Shown here: piece after piece, positions 50,501 to 55,100 of the stretch
Position numbering within the stretch: the first letter of the stretch is position 1
How the letters are laid out: each line of letters begins with the position of its first letter
Origin: Actinostola sp. cb2023
Lineage: Eukaryota; Cnidaria; Anthozoa; Actiniaria; Actinostolidae
Length of the DNA: 64,000 nt
Direction of reading: 5' to 3'
Assembly: GCA_033675265.1 (NCBI GenBank)
Contig: JAUJYZ010000239.1
Location: forward strand, 95,001-159,000
Position numbers and translations under genes: made by a program
Notes under the pieces: model-generated
What the model was told of the DNA's origin: nothing
The model's database searches: none
The model's input: only the letters and a program-made list of their open reading frames with translations

Positions 50501-51801
50501 ATTGCCAGTAGTTTACACGGGCGATTTGTGGTTGCAATAACTTTGCGGCGATAAAATCGCCAACACAATCACCGATAAAATCGTCCGTGTAAACGGCCCT
50601 TAACAGCATCAACTTATCCACTAAGGACTTAGATACTCGATAGTTTGGGGCCTGTTGAGTGTTGCATATAAATATCACTTGAAACTTTTTTAAATCTTCT
50701 TTTAAGTTAAGGTGCTGTTACACGTAGCATTTTCTTGTGCAACTCGTCTCGCGAAAAAAATTGTTGCAGGTTGCAGGAGATCATGTCACACGTACAATTT
50801 CCGTTGCAACTTGTCTCGCGCACAAACAAATGTCAAGTTGCACGCGTAATCGTGAAACCGTCATTTCCACTCTTTTCTGGGAAAATATCGTAAACTTTCG
50901 TCCTCGCCTGCAATGTTTACCGAAAATAATTGTGTTTTGGTCTGTATTTATTATGTTGTAAGTTCTCGCTTTCTCATTGATCGACTCGTTCGCTCTAGTT
51001 GTGGCGCGAGACAAGTTGCATGGACCCATGTTACACGTAAAATTTTACCAAAATTGTTGCAGAAAGTAGAAGCTAGTTCAACTTTTCGTGCAACAAAAAA
51101 ACGAAAAAAACTAGTCGCACGAGGGGATGTTACACGTAAAAAATGCTCTTGCAACCTGCAACAATTTTTTTCGCGACACAAGTTGCACGAGAAAACGCTA
51201 CGTGTAACAGCGCCTTTACTGTGCAAAATTTACCTTCAAAAATTTCATATACTTTTTCTTCAAAATCTTGATGTCTGAACACCTTCAAATGGCCAACCTA
51301 AACAAACACATGGACATCGTGCATAGATTAGGATATAAAACAGCTCTATTATATCTGAGGAGATCAATAATAACTAATAATGATCCGTTGATCGCAGATC
51401 AATCCAGTCTGTATTTAAACTTACTATTTTACATGAACTACATGAGTAAGCTTAAATACAAAAATACTACCATGCAAACTAGCATAAATACGGCCCTTTG
51501 AATCAAATTACCTCACGCAGGTGCTAGAATGAAACCGCTAGAATAGATTACTATTAAAACTAAACATCTAAAGCGTGTTGCCAGCAAGGTTTTATACCGC
51601 ACATCAACACAACTACACACAAGGAAACGTTGCAACACTTCATTCATTCATAAACTCATAATTTCATTATTATCGCAATCCATTCAGAGCGATCATCGTA
51701 GCTTTTCCTACCAGTTTTCGCTTTCTTTGCGGCTCTGGTTCGTCGTCTGATTCATCATACTGGCTTAGATCTAGAGCTTGAGTGGCGTCAAGGTCGACCA
51801 T
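17442..51801 (-). CDS. MDC1: Mediator of DNA damage checkpoint protein 1 (MDC1 orthologue), 26 coding exons
   Basis: Exons in transcript order: 51712-51801, 51234-51297, 49715-49767, 40869-40961, 40422-40502, 39616-39823, 37788-37910, 37089-37179, 35727-36307, 30955-32193, 30517-30584, 29840-29971, 29155-29289, 26737-28392, 26140-26247, 25754-25873, 24974-25108, 23287-23415, 22346-22486, 21440-21508, 21118-21217, 19454-19517, 19085-19176, 18482-18507, 18025-18185, 17442-17580. All are GT-AG and phases agree; 5898 nt, 1965 aa (human about 2089). Nuclear scaffold: its BRCT pair reads gamma-H2AX, and it recruits NBS1 and RNF8 to DNA breaks. Seen: N-terminal TQA (residues 7-9), FHA (about 31-124), four SDTDD motifs, nine TQxY motifs, PST-like basic repeats (about 900-1700), tandem BRCT (about 1734-1915), basic tail. 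It shares a promoter region with ENOSF1. Small exons are supported by homology and phase only. Confidence 0.92.
17610..18010. repeat. GAT/GTG-rich trinucleotide region (MDC1 intron 25)
   Basis: Irregular runs of GATGATGAT, GTGGTGGTG and GATCATGGTCAC fill almost all of intron 25 (17581-18024). Minus-strand frames rich in Ile/Thr/His here come from the repeat and are not genes. Confidence 0.8.
18025..22486 (-). CDS. MDC1: MDC1 exons 19-25: tandem BRCT domains
   Basis: Exons 22346-22486, 21440-21508, 21118-21217, 19454-19517, 19085-19176, 18482-18507 and 18025-18185. BRCT1 begins MPKVMFTGVTDKQGEK, then VVTSLGGTLEDSVYKCTHLI and VRRTVKFLCGVASGQVIVLP with the SWL tryptophan. The linker is DPEPFLVKDKTAEKLYSFSL. 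BRCT2 runs from LLDGYKVHVTKNVKPEP through DIIQCAKGEYLPRIPRSMED to GIPVYTAELLLSGILRHELS. The Thr of FTGV and the RRTVK basic pair match the phosphoserine-binding residues of human MDC1 (TG motif, R1933 and K1936), so binding of the gamma-H2AX tail is probably kept. Exon 24 is only 26 nt, but its junction phases agree. Confidence 0.9.
18258..18430. mobile_element. pogo/Tigger-like element remnant (MDC1 intron 24)
   Basis: CAGTCAAACTCCATTATTAT directly after a TA dinucleotide, followed by GGACACCAATGGGAAG, resembles a Tigger-type terminal repeat. The segment continues as four or five loose copies of GGGGTGTCCATAATAA. No matching right end was found, so it is truncated or internally amplified. 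Confidence 0.5.
18574..19068. repeat. 18-bp minisatellite (MDC1 intron 23)
   Basis: About 26 copies of ATCACCATCATGACAACC, nearly perfect except at the ends. The array stops about 15 bp from the exon 23 donor. Its length is a multiple of 3, so long false frames (DNHHHH plus, GDGCHD minus) appear on both strands. Confidence 0.95.
19559..19792. mobile_element. Foldback element, about 234 bp (MDC1 intron 22)
   Basis: ACAAAATCATGCAATTTGTC at the left is mirrored at the right by GACAAGTTGCATGATTTTGT. Pairing continues through GCAACATTGTT, TTGAAGAGAAAATGTTGC and ATTACCACTCC, leaving a loop around TGGCACGATATAG. TTGTCTCGC motifs recall the larger element at 50709-51217. Confidence 0.85.
19929..21090. 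mobile_element. 1.16-kb long-TIR DNA transposon, Mutator-like, with 9-bp target duplication
   Basis: Ends AGCCTGCGTGGCGGCCCGGG and CCGCCACGCAGGCT start terminal inverted repeats of about 170 bp. These include a purine-rich GGATCGGAGGGGACTGAGGA block and CTGCAGCGAAGAC. The flanks are AGTGTAGAT (19920-19928) and AGTGTAGAG (21091-21099), a 9-bp duplication with one change. Long TIRs with a 9-bp duplication fit the MULE superfamily. No transposase frame is seen, so it is non-autonomous. It sits in MDC1 intron 21, 27 bp from exon 21. Confidence 0.75.
21262..21437 (+). mobile_element. tRNA-derived SINE 3' part with ATT tail (MDC1 intron 20)
   Basis: GGCAAGGAGGTTCAAATCCT contains a good B box (GGTTCAAATCC). 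It is followed by a short body (ACCCAGTTTCATACCAAAAT), then AAATAAAATAAATAAAG and a long ATT repeat that runs up to the exon 20 donor at 21438-21439. The A box side is weak. Tail and B box together suggest a retroposed SINE. Confidence 0.6.
22087..22273. mobile_element. MITE, about 187 bp, ends AAGGCCAATTTACACGG (MDC1 intron 19)
   Basis: AAGGCCAATTTACACGGCAC and AACTTTTGCCTACAACCATC are mirrored at the right by GATGGTTGTAGGCAAAAGTT and CCGTGTAAATCGGCCT. It belongs to the same general class of TTTACACGG-ended elements as 50418-50600. Confidence 0.85.
23078..23198. mobile_element. Foldback element, 121 bp (MDC1 intron 18)
   Basis: GGGTAAGGTCTTCGTGTAGC then TGCACAAATTGTCCTGGC is inverted at the right as GCCAGGACTTTTGTGCAGCT then ACCAGACCTGACCC. 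The inner loop has paired ATTGTTTTT/AAAACAAT runs. Confidence 0.8.
23287..29971 (-). CDS. MDC1: MDC1 exons 12-18: seven consecutive phase-0/0 basic module exons
   Basis: Exons 29840-29971, 29155-29289, 26737-28392, 26140-26247, 25754-25873, 24974-25108 and 23287-23415 all start and end in phase 0. Most carry one Arg/Gly-rich core: TRRGRGRVTQPSD, SKRRGKRRTPTKA, SSRRGRGRVTQPDD, STRRGKNKMPP, ARGKRGRSTRAAD. Their last residues are similar: EDTE, INTE, TESE, DDTQ, PDDS, PDTE and DVTQ. This pattern implies exon duplication within the gene. The cores resemble AT-hooks but lack the strict RGRP. Confidence 0.8.
23416..24450. repeat. About 80-bp minisatellite with a variable poly-C tract (MDC1 intron 17)
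   Basis: About 13 units, each with GGATTTTAAAATCATGGAGA, ATGCAATGAAAACTAAGTGA, CTAGGTGTATTGTT and a C run of about 6 to 20. The array starts exactly at the exon 18 acceptor: minus strand TTTTAAAATCCAG followed by GTATCT. Each unit therefore carries a copy of that 3' splice site region. Confidence 0.95.
25128..25740. repeat. GAATGAAC/AAAT tetranucleotide-derived repeat filling MDC1 intron 16
   Basis: Irregular ATGAATGAACAAATGAATGA repeats occupy nearly all of the 645-bp intron between exons 16 and 17, leaving about 15-20 bp free at each splice site. A small ATT tract interrupts at 25650-25670. Minus-strand His/Ser/Phe/Ile frames are artefacts. Confidence 0.95.
26293..26438. mobile_element. 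Foldback element, about 146 bp (MDC1 intron 14)
   Basis: GTATAGTGAGGCGTAGAGCA and ATTGTGAAAAACGTATGGCA are mirrored by TGCCATGCACTATGGTTTTT and AAATCTGCTCTAACTATAC, with some mismatches. Confidence 0.75.
26737..28392 (-). CDS. MDC1: MDC1 exon 14: PST-like basic repeat exon
   Basis: 552 codons, phase 0 at both ends. About eleven basic cores (for example STRNRRSRKSAK, SASGRRSRKSAK, SSRSRRKKRVVLRTPEVTAP) alternate with acidic Glu/Thr stretches (EVESTNEETKLDTTVAQSK). The layout parallels the Pro-Ser-Thr repeat region of vertebrate MDC1, with cores like TRGRKNRSSVKTPE, which helps hold MDC1 on chromatin. The best-conserved central units differ by few bases, so recent internal duplication is likely. 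The long plus-strand frame over this exon is a shadow. Confidence 0.88.
28393..29154. other. MDC1 intron 13: nothing recognised
   Basis: A short CATCATCATCATCAT run lies near 28909-28925. Otherwise this A+T-rich intron shows no repeat array, foldback or coding signal. Confidence 0.5.
29385..29825. repeat. ATC/ATT compound repeat filling MDC1 intron 12
   Basis: Short ATC and ATT runs are arranged in about three higher-order units of roughly 145-150 bp. Each unit has TTTGTACATGTATCATCATT, AATAATTATCATCA and CCATCACCAAATTT. The array spans nearly the whole intron between exon 13 (ends 29289) and exon 12 (from 29840). Confidence 0.85.
30108..30370. mobile_element. Inverted pair of tRNA-Thr-like SINEs (MDC1 intron 11)
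   Basis: Plus strand 30261-30328 folds as a tRNA. CCCAG pairs with CTGGG as acceptor stem; TGGCTCAGTGGTTAGAGCG is an A box; the anticodon loop CTAGTAT has anticodon AGT (Thr-like); GGTTTAATTCC is a B box. It is followed by GGCATTTTTTTCAAAGTC. The minus strand at 30115-30175 carries the related AGTATCCAGGAGGTCACAGG then TTCAAATCCC and GGTATTTTTTTCGAGTC. The two copies face each other about 80 bp apart. A functional tRNA is unlikely given the degenerate arms. Confidence 0.65.
30955..32193 (-). CDS. MDC1: MDC1 exon 10: TQAY array and three 49-residue SDTDD-TQxY repeats
   Basis: 412 codons plus split ends, opening with five Asp from a GAT run and FQPTQAYPVNP. It holds seven TQxY motifs (PTQAY, METQAY twice, LETQAY, QETQAY, QETQVY, QETQAY) and degenerate forms (TLAY, TKAC, TQAH). 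Near the 3' end three tandem 147-bp units (about 31040-31490) each encode 49 residues with MEARDCD, DLVIQETQ(A/V)YGTEG and (D/N)SDTDDE. Each unit therefore combines a TQ site with an aromatic at +3 and an SDTDD acidic site. Plus-strand open frames here are shadows. Confidence 0.9.
32255..35718. repeat. 65-bp minisatellite, about 53 copies (MDC1 intron 9)
   Basis: Units contain ATTGTGGTTCTAGTTGGACT, ACCTGTGGTAGTCATAACAC and AGGAAACCCAAACAATAATA. Variation is small (GTCATA/GCCATA, TTATAAT/ATAATAAT). The array runs from about 60 bp past exon 10 to within 9 bp of the exon 9 donor. On the transcribed strand each unit holds TTTCCTGTGTTATGACTACC followed by ACAG and GTAGTC, resembling paired 3' and 5' splice sites. 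Confidence 0.97.
35727..36307 (-). CDS. MDC1: MDC1 exon 9: ATLLYSTDTQDKS repeats, TQGF and ATQAY motifs
   Basis: 193 codons plus split ends. About four 26-28-residue repeats carry TPATLLYSTDTQDKS with variants (DTSDTRGD, SSDSQDKS). They are followed by EPETQGFSP (a TQxF motif), EPMQAY (a TQAY that lost its Thr), ISNIPDSEDDEEAEPSDSE and ATQAYVW. All of this suits a disordered phospho-scaffold. The donor side abuts the 65-bp minisatellite, which begins about 9 bases into the intron. Confidence 0.85.
36444..36619. mobile_element. MITE, about 176 bp, ends AGAGTCGTTTTC (MDC1 intron 8)
   Basis: AGAGTCGTTTTCATATGAGT and CCCACTCAGAAAACGACTCT are the ends. The interior has GAGTTACGGTGATGGTACGG and paired CCAATCACAG motifs. 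A close relative lies at 50205-50412, and a decayed relative may lie near 495-600. Confidence 0.85.
36620..37088. other. Rest of MDC1 intron 8
   Basis: An A+T-rich stretch with no gene. A short hairpin TCGGGCCTTCC-ACA-GGAAGCCCGA lies at about 37003-37029. Nothing else stands out. Confidence 0.4.
37195..37345. repeat. GACGTTTTGAGCCTTAG motif cluster (MDC1 intron 7)
   Basis: TTTACTGACGTTTTGAGCCT occurs twice (about 37209 and 37264) in direct order, and an inverse copy (AAGGCTCGCAACATCAGTAA) follows at about 37306. It looks like the end of a dispersed element. The remainder of the intron to 37787 is A+T-rich with ATATATAT runs and no gene. Confidence 0.5.
38065..38618. repeat. 17-bp minisatellite, minus orientation, block 1 (MDC1 intron 6)
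   Basis: About 32 copies of CACCTCCCATAAGCAGA with variants CCCGTAAG, TTTCCATAAG and TCTAAATAAG. It is the reverse complement of the array at 16710-17185. The TCTAAATAAG variant marks the right edge of this block and also recurs inside block 2 near 39228. Confidence 0.95.
38619..39050. mobile_element. 432-bp TIR element CAGGGGCGGAT inserted within the 17-bp array
   Basis: Ends CAGGGGCGGATCCAGG and CCTGCATCTGCCCCTG form imperfect inverted repeats. GACAC flanks both sides (38614-38618, 39051-39055), matching a target duplication within the satellite unit. The interior has GGGGGGGCATGCCCCACACC and GTTCGCGGCTTTGCCGCTC. A related element is at 54409-54749. There is no coding capacity and the superfamily is unassigned (CAGGGG ends recall hAT, but the duplication seen is 5 bp). 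Confidence 0.75.
39051..39445. repeat. 17-bp minisatellite, minus orientation, block 2 (MDC1 intron 6)
   Basis: About 23 copies of CACCTCCCATAAGCAGA continue after the inserted element. This block includes a run of variants (CCCGTAAG twice, TTTCCATAAG, TCTAAATAAG) in the same order as in block 1. Blocks 1 and 2 were therefore one array, or were duplicated as a segment. Confidence 0.95.
39616..39823 (-). CDS. MDC1: MDC1 exon 6: acidic exon with one SDTDD motif
   Basis: Sixty-nine codons plus one base, beginning DDDDTGSETGSES and containing ASDTDDGQG and YSSDEAK. SDTD motifs in vertebrate MDC1 are phosphorylated by CK2 and bind the FHA-BRCT region of NBS1. This is the first of four such motifs here. 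Confidence 0.8.
39840..40421. other. MDC1 intron 5: A+T-rich, no gene
   Basis: AATAATAAT runs at 39855-39890 precede a short inverted pair (AAACGCACTAAATATTGATC / CAGTGCGTTTTACAACTGAG). The rest shows no recognisable structure. Confidence 0.4.
40422..51297 (-). CDS. MDC1: MDC1 exons 2-5: FHA domain
   Basis: Exons 51234-51297, 49715-49767, 40869-40961 and 40422-40502 join in phase. Key stretches: VGHLKVFRHQDFEEKVYEIF, then EGENVIGRDERSDVFIPRK, SLSKSHACIEVSDNLHLIYD and LLTLADLTCQYFQGD. The conserved FHA residues G58-R59, S72 and H75 are present (positions in this protein). The usual N-G-T turn reads N-K-T. Human counterparts are NVVGR, SISKQH and ILFADLLCQY. Intron 3, which splits this domain, carries the 8.4-kb satellite array. 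Confidence 0.9.
41146..49615. repeat. 8.4-kb satellite array of a 55-bp unit, about 150 copies (MDC1 intron 3)
   Basis: Units read GACACAAGCATTAGTGCAAG, CACAAGAGGCCTTATGTCAC and TGTGAAAACTAGCCT. The GAGGTC, GAGGCC and GAGCCC variants are clustered. Short scrambled fragments interrupt the array (for example near 41985, 42220, 43610, 44510, 45050, 47040, 48610). The outermost units (41150-41210 and 49260-49560) keep an older form, GCAAGCATAAGCGCAAGC, which matches the loci at 1-482. The array lies inside the FHA-coding part of MDC1. Confidence 0.97.
49915..50201. mobile_element. MITE, 287 bp, ends TAGCCACTTTAGAAA (MDC1 intron 2)
   Basis: TAGCCACTTTAGAAATGAGT, GGACTGGGAACGAGTTTTGA and GAATTAATCTAATTAAAAAA are mirrored at the right, ending TTTCTAAAGTGGCTA. 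First of four inverted-repeat elements placed almost back to back. Confidence 0.9.
50205..50412. mobile_element. MITE, 208 bp, ends AGAGTCGTTTTCGTATGAGT (MDC1 intron 2)
   Basis: Near-perfect ends AGAGTCGTTTTCGTATGAGT and ACTCATACGAAAACGACTCT. Same family as 36444-36619. Its left end touches the previous element. Confidence 0.9.
50418..50600. mobile_element. MITE, 183 bp, ends GGGCCATTTACACGGGCGAT (MDC1 intron 2)
   Basis: The left end GGGCCATTTACACGGGCGAT is mirrored by ATCGTCCGTGTAAACGGCCC-type sequence at the right (ending at 50600). Inner GCGATTTTAT / ATAAAATCGC and TTTACACGGGCGATTTGTGG motifs pair as well. Confidence 0.85.
50709..51217. mobile_element. 509-bp foldback, ends AAGGTGCTGTTACACGTAGC (MDC1 intron 2)
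   Basis: The left AAGGTGCTGTTACACGTAGC and right GCTACGTGTAACAGCGCCTT are inverted. Internal TTGTCTCGCG and TTACACGTAA-type motifs occur several times in both orientations, so the element is a set of nested hairpins. It ends 15 bp from the exon 2 donor. Confidence 0.85.
51712..51801 (-). CDS. MDC1: MDC1 exon 1: start codon and N-terminal TQA motif
   Basis: Thirty codons: MVDLDATQALDLSQYDESDD followed by an E/P and basic stretch, then a GTAGGA donor. Human MDC1 begins MEDTQAIDWD. Its Thr4 is an ATM site whose phosphorylated form binds the FHA domain of a second MDC1 molecule, driving dimerisation. Thr7 (TQAL) is the positional equivalent, which supports both the start choice and the orthology. 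Confidence 0.85.
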
Positions 51802-52183
51802 GATCGACAGTTCTGCATGGATTTTCACGAATCAAACTCAAAGTGTGGACATCATGTAGACATTGTAGAGAGCAACAAGGCGGTGGAATTCCTTGTAAAA
51901 TACGTCGAAAGCGTGGTGTCCCTTCCGTTACCTTCCTCGCAACCCTAATCCCCGTCTACGACAAAGAGACAATGCTGTTCTTCCTCGTCGCGTCAGCCAT
52001 TTTGTTCCCGCAATTTTTTTTATATATCCAAGTCCGCGATCATATTGGGTCAGCGGTATGATAATAAACCCAGTCCCCCTCGGTTACACGAAGCGCGTGA
52101 CTGACGACGTGACTGACTCGGTGTTTTGCAAAATATTGCGCCAAAAAATTAAGTTATTTACTCGATGTCAAATTGATGCTTGG
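51802..52183. promoter_or_regulatory. Short divergent promoter region shared by MDC1 (-) and ENOSF1 (+)
   Basis: Only 382 bp separate the two start codons. Visible candidate sites are TTGTTCCCGCAATT (E2F-like, about 52001), GTCAGCCATTTTG (YY1-like, about 51991) and two CGTGACTGAC copies with a CRE/E-box-like ACGTGAC (about 52096-52116). The region is less A+T-rich than its surroundings. Promoter function is inferred from the head-to-head layout; the motifs are weak evidence individually. Confidence 0.6.
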
Positions 52184-55100
52184 ATGATGAAGATTACAGA
52201 GATCACGGCTCGAGATATAAGGTTTCCTACGTCGCTGGAGCTTCACGGATCGGATGCCGTAGTAAGTCATGTCGACCTCACTAGCTCTGGTTGTGCTAGT
52301 AGTTTTAAAACCAATTTCTTGATCACAGCACAAGGCACCGGACTACTCCGCTGTTTACATCGTGATCAAGACTGATAGACCCGATGGACTGCAAGGATAT
52401 GGTCTTACCTTTACACTGGGACGTGGGACAGAGTTAGGTGGGAAGTCATAATGGCTACTATGATTGGCATTCACTAATCAAACAATTCACATTCAACATC
52501 TACATTTACATTCACGATCCACTGGCAGCATTCACGATTTATATTCGTCCAAGACGATTCGTTCAAGAAATTTAGTATCAACTAGTGTCCATTGACGATT
52601 TTATATCCATTCAAGAATTTATATCCATTCAAAAATATTTATTATTCATTCAAGAATTTATTCATTCACGATTTATATTCATTCAAGAATTTATATTTAT
52701 ATCCATTCAAGAATTTATATCCATTCAATAATATTTATTATTCATTTAATAATTTATTCATTGACGATTTATATCCATTCAAGAATTTATATCCATTCAA
52801 TAAATTTATTATTCATTCAAGAATATATCCATTTTAATAATTTATCCATTGACGATTTTATATCCATTCAAGAATTTATATGCATTCAAAAATATTTATT
52901 ATTCATTTAATAATTTATCCATTGACGATTTTATATCCATTCAATAATTTATATCCATTCAATAATATTTATTATTCATTTAATAATTTATTCATTGACG
53001 ATTTTATATCCATTCAATAATTTATATGCATTCAAAAATATTTATTATTCATTTAATAATTTATTCATTGACGATTTTATATCCATTCAAGAATGTATAT
53101 AAATTCTTGAATGAATAATAAATATTTTTGAATGGATATAAATTCTTGAATGGATATCAAATCGTCAATGGATACTACTAGTTGATACTAAATTTCTTGA
53201 AGGAATCGAACTTGGATTATTTCTTTCTTTCTTCTTGGACGAATATAAATCGTGAATGCTGCCAGTGGATCGTGAATGTAAATGTAGATGTTGAATGTGA
53301 ATTGTTTGATTAGTGAATACCTATATCGATCTTGAATGTGAATGAATAATTTATTGAACATGAATTCTTGAATTTTGCACCATTTCGTCAACCATAGGCT
53401 ACAGGACTCCCGGCATATGCAATCGATAACAATCGATATCAATTAATCGATTGATGTTGATAATCGATAGGTAATTGATGAACCGAAAATTTGTGACCTT
53501 TTATCAATTGAAAAATCGATCTATTCACTTTATTCGTGGTATAATTAAACCAAACACCCACTGACAATCGACGCCAATCGATGCCTTGGAATTGATGATC
53601 GATATCAATCGATGAGGACAAAATTTGTGACCTATCGATTGGTTATCGATTGACCAATACCAATCAATATCAATTAACTAATTTTATCGATTATATATAT
53701 CGATTGCATTTCCGATCATCGATTTTATTGATTGCATACGCCGGGGGGACTGTATGCATGGTTCATGCATACACGTACACATGTTAGAACTTTCCCACAT
53801 TCTGCCATTGTTTAATAGTGCATGGTCATAGAAGTGAATGCAGGAAAGATCTATTATCAAGACATGAATCATCATTGTCATCATCATCATTGTCTATCAT
53901 CATTATTGTCTATCATCATTATTCCACATCTCATTGGTAGTGCCAGCACCACCATCATTGTTCTATGTACTTGCAACTCATTGTGACTATCACCATCGTC
54001 ATCCACCATTATTATTATCATCATTCTAAATATCATCATCACCATCATTAGTAAAGTGCTATTGGACTATATTAGGAAATAACATTATACAAATAAATTA
54101 TCATTATTACAGTTGAACCCCAGTATCTCGAACTCGGTTATCTCGAACCCCCCGTTATCTCGAACACAAACCCATTTCCCTTGGGTCGTTTTTTTCAGTC
54201 AATTGCTATCGGTTATCTCGAACCCCTGCTATCTCGAACAATTGATCGATTCCCATGGGAGTTCGAGATAACGGGGTTCTACTGTATTATTATTAGTAGC
54301 AATCATCATCATCTAGCTATTATCATTGTCATCATCATTTCTTAATAATCATGATTGTCACTTTCATTGTCATCACCATCAGTCATCAATAAATCAATCC
54401 CATTATATCAGGGGCGGATATAGAAATTTTGAAGGGGGGGGGGGGGGGCACCAATAAGGGGCCATTAGGCCCCTCCTTCTAGGAGGTTTGGGGGCCCCCC
54501 CAGAAAATTTTGAAATCTAGAAACTCGAAAATGCAATTTCCATCCATTCTGGGCATCAAATGGTGGGGAATAAAGCGTTCAATCACGGAACAGCTTTTAC
54601 TTCCGATCTATCGTGCATGTAAGAAGAACGGTTGTTTTTCGTTCTAAAATAAATTTCCACTACTCAAAAAAATATATATATATCGGGCCCAACTCAAAGG
54701 GGGGAGCACCGGCCCCCCATGCCCCCCCCCCCCCTTGGATCCGCCCCTGTTAAGCCTCATCTACACGAACAAGTTTTCCTTGACAAGTTTTCCTTGACAA
54801 GGAAAAATTGGCGATGTTTTTGTCGTCTACACGAGCAAGTTTTCCTTGACAAGTTGTAGATGCGGCTTTGTATGTTACCACAACCATTATTATGATCAGA
54901 ACTAACACCATTGTCATTGTCAAGAGCACACAAATAGTATTAATTATGAATTATTTCCCATTCATTTCCCTCCCATTTGTTCTCCCATCCAGTTTTAAGT
55001 GCCGCACTGGTATATGGGAAAATGATAACAGGAAAATGTGTAGAGGACATATTTTCAGACTTTGGTTCCGTGTGGAGGGAGTTGGTACACGAAGAACAGT

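Noticed and set aside
52058..52183. Upstream ATG at 52058 as the ENOSF1 start
   Set aside because: The frame is open, but the added residues do not resemble the family N-terminus, while MMKITEITARDIRF aligns directly with it. It is kept only as an alternative.
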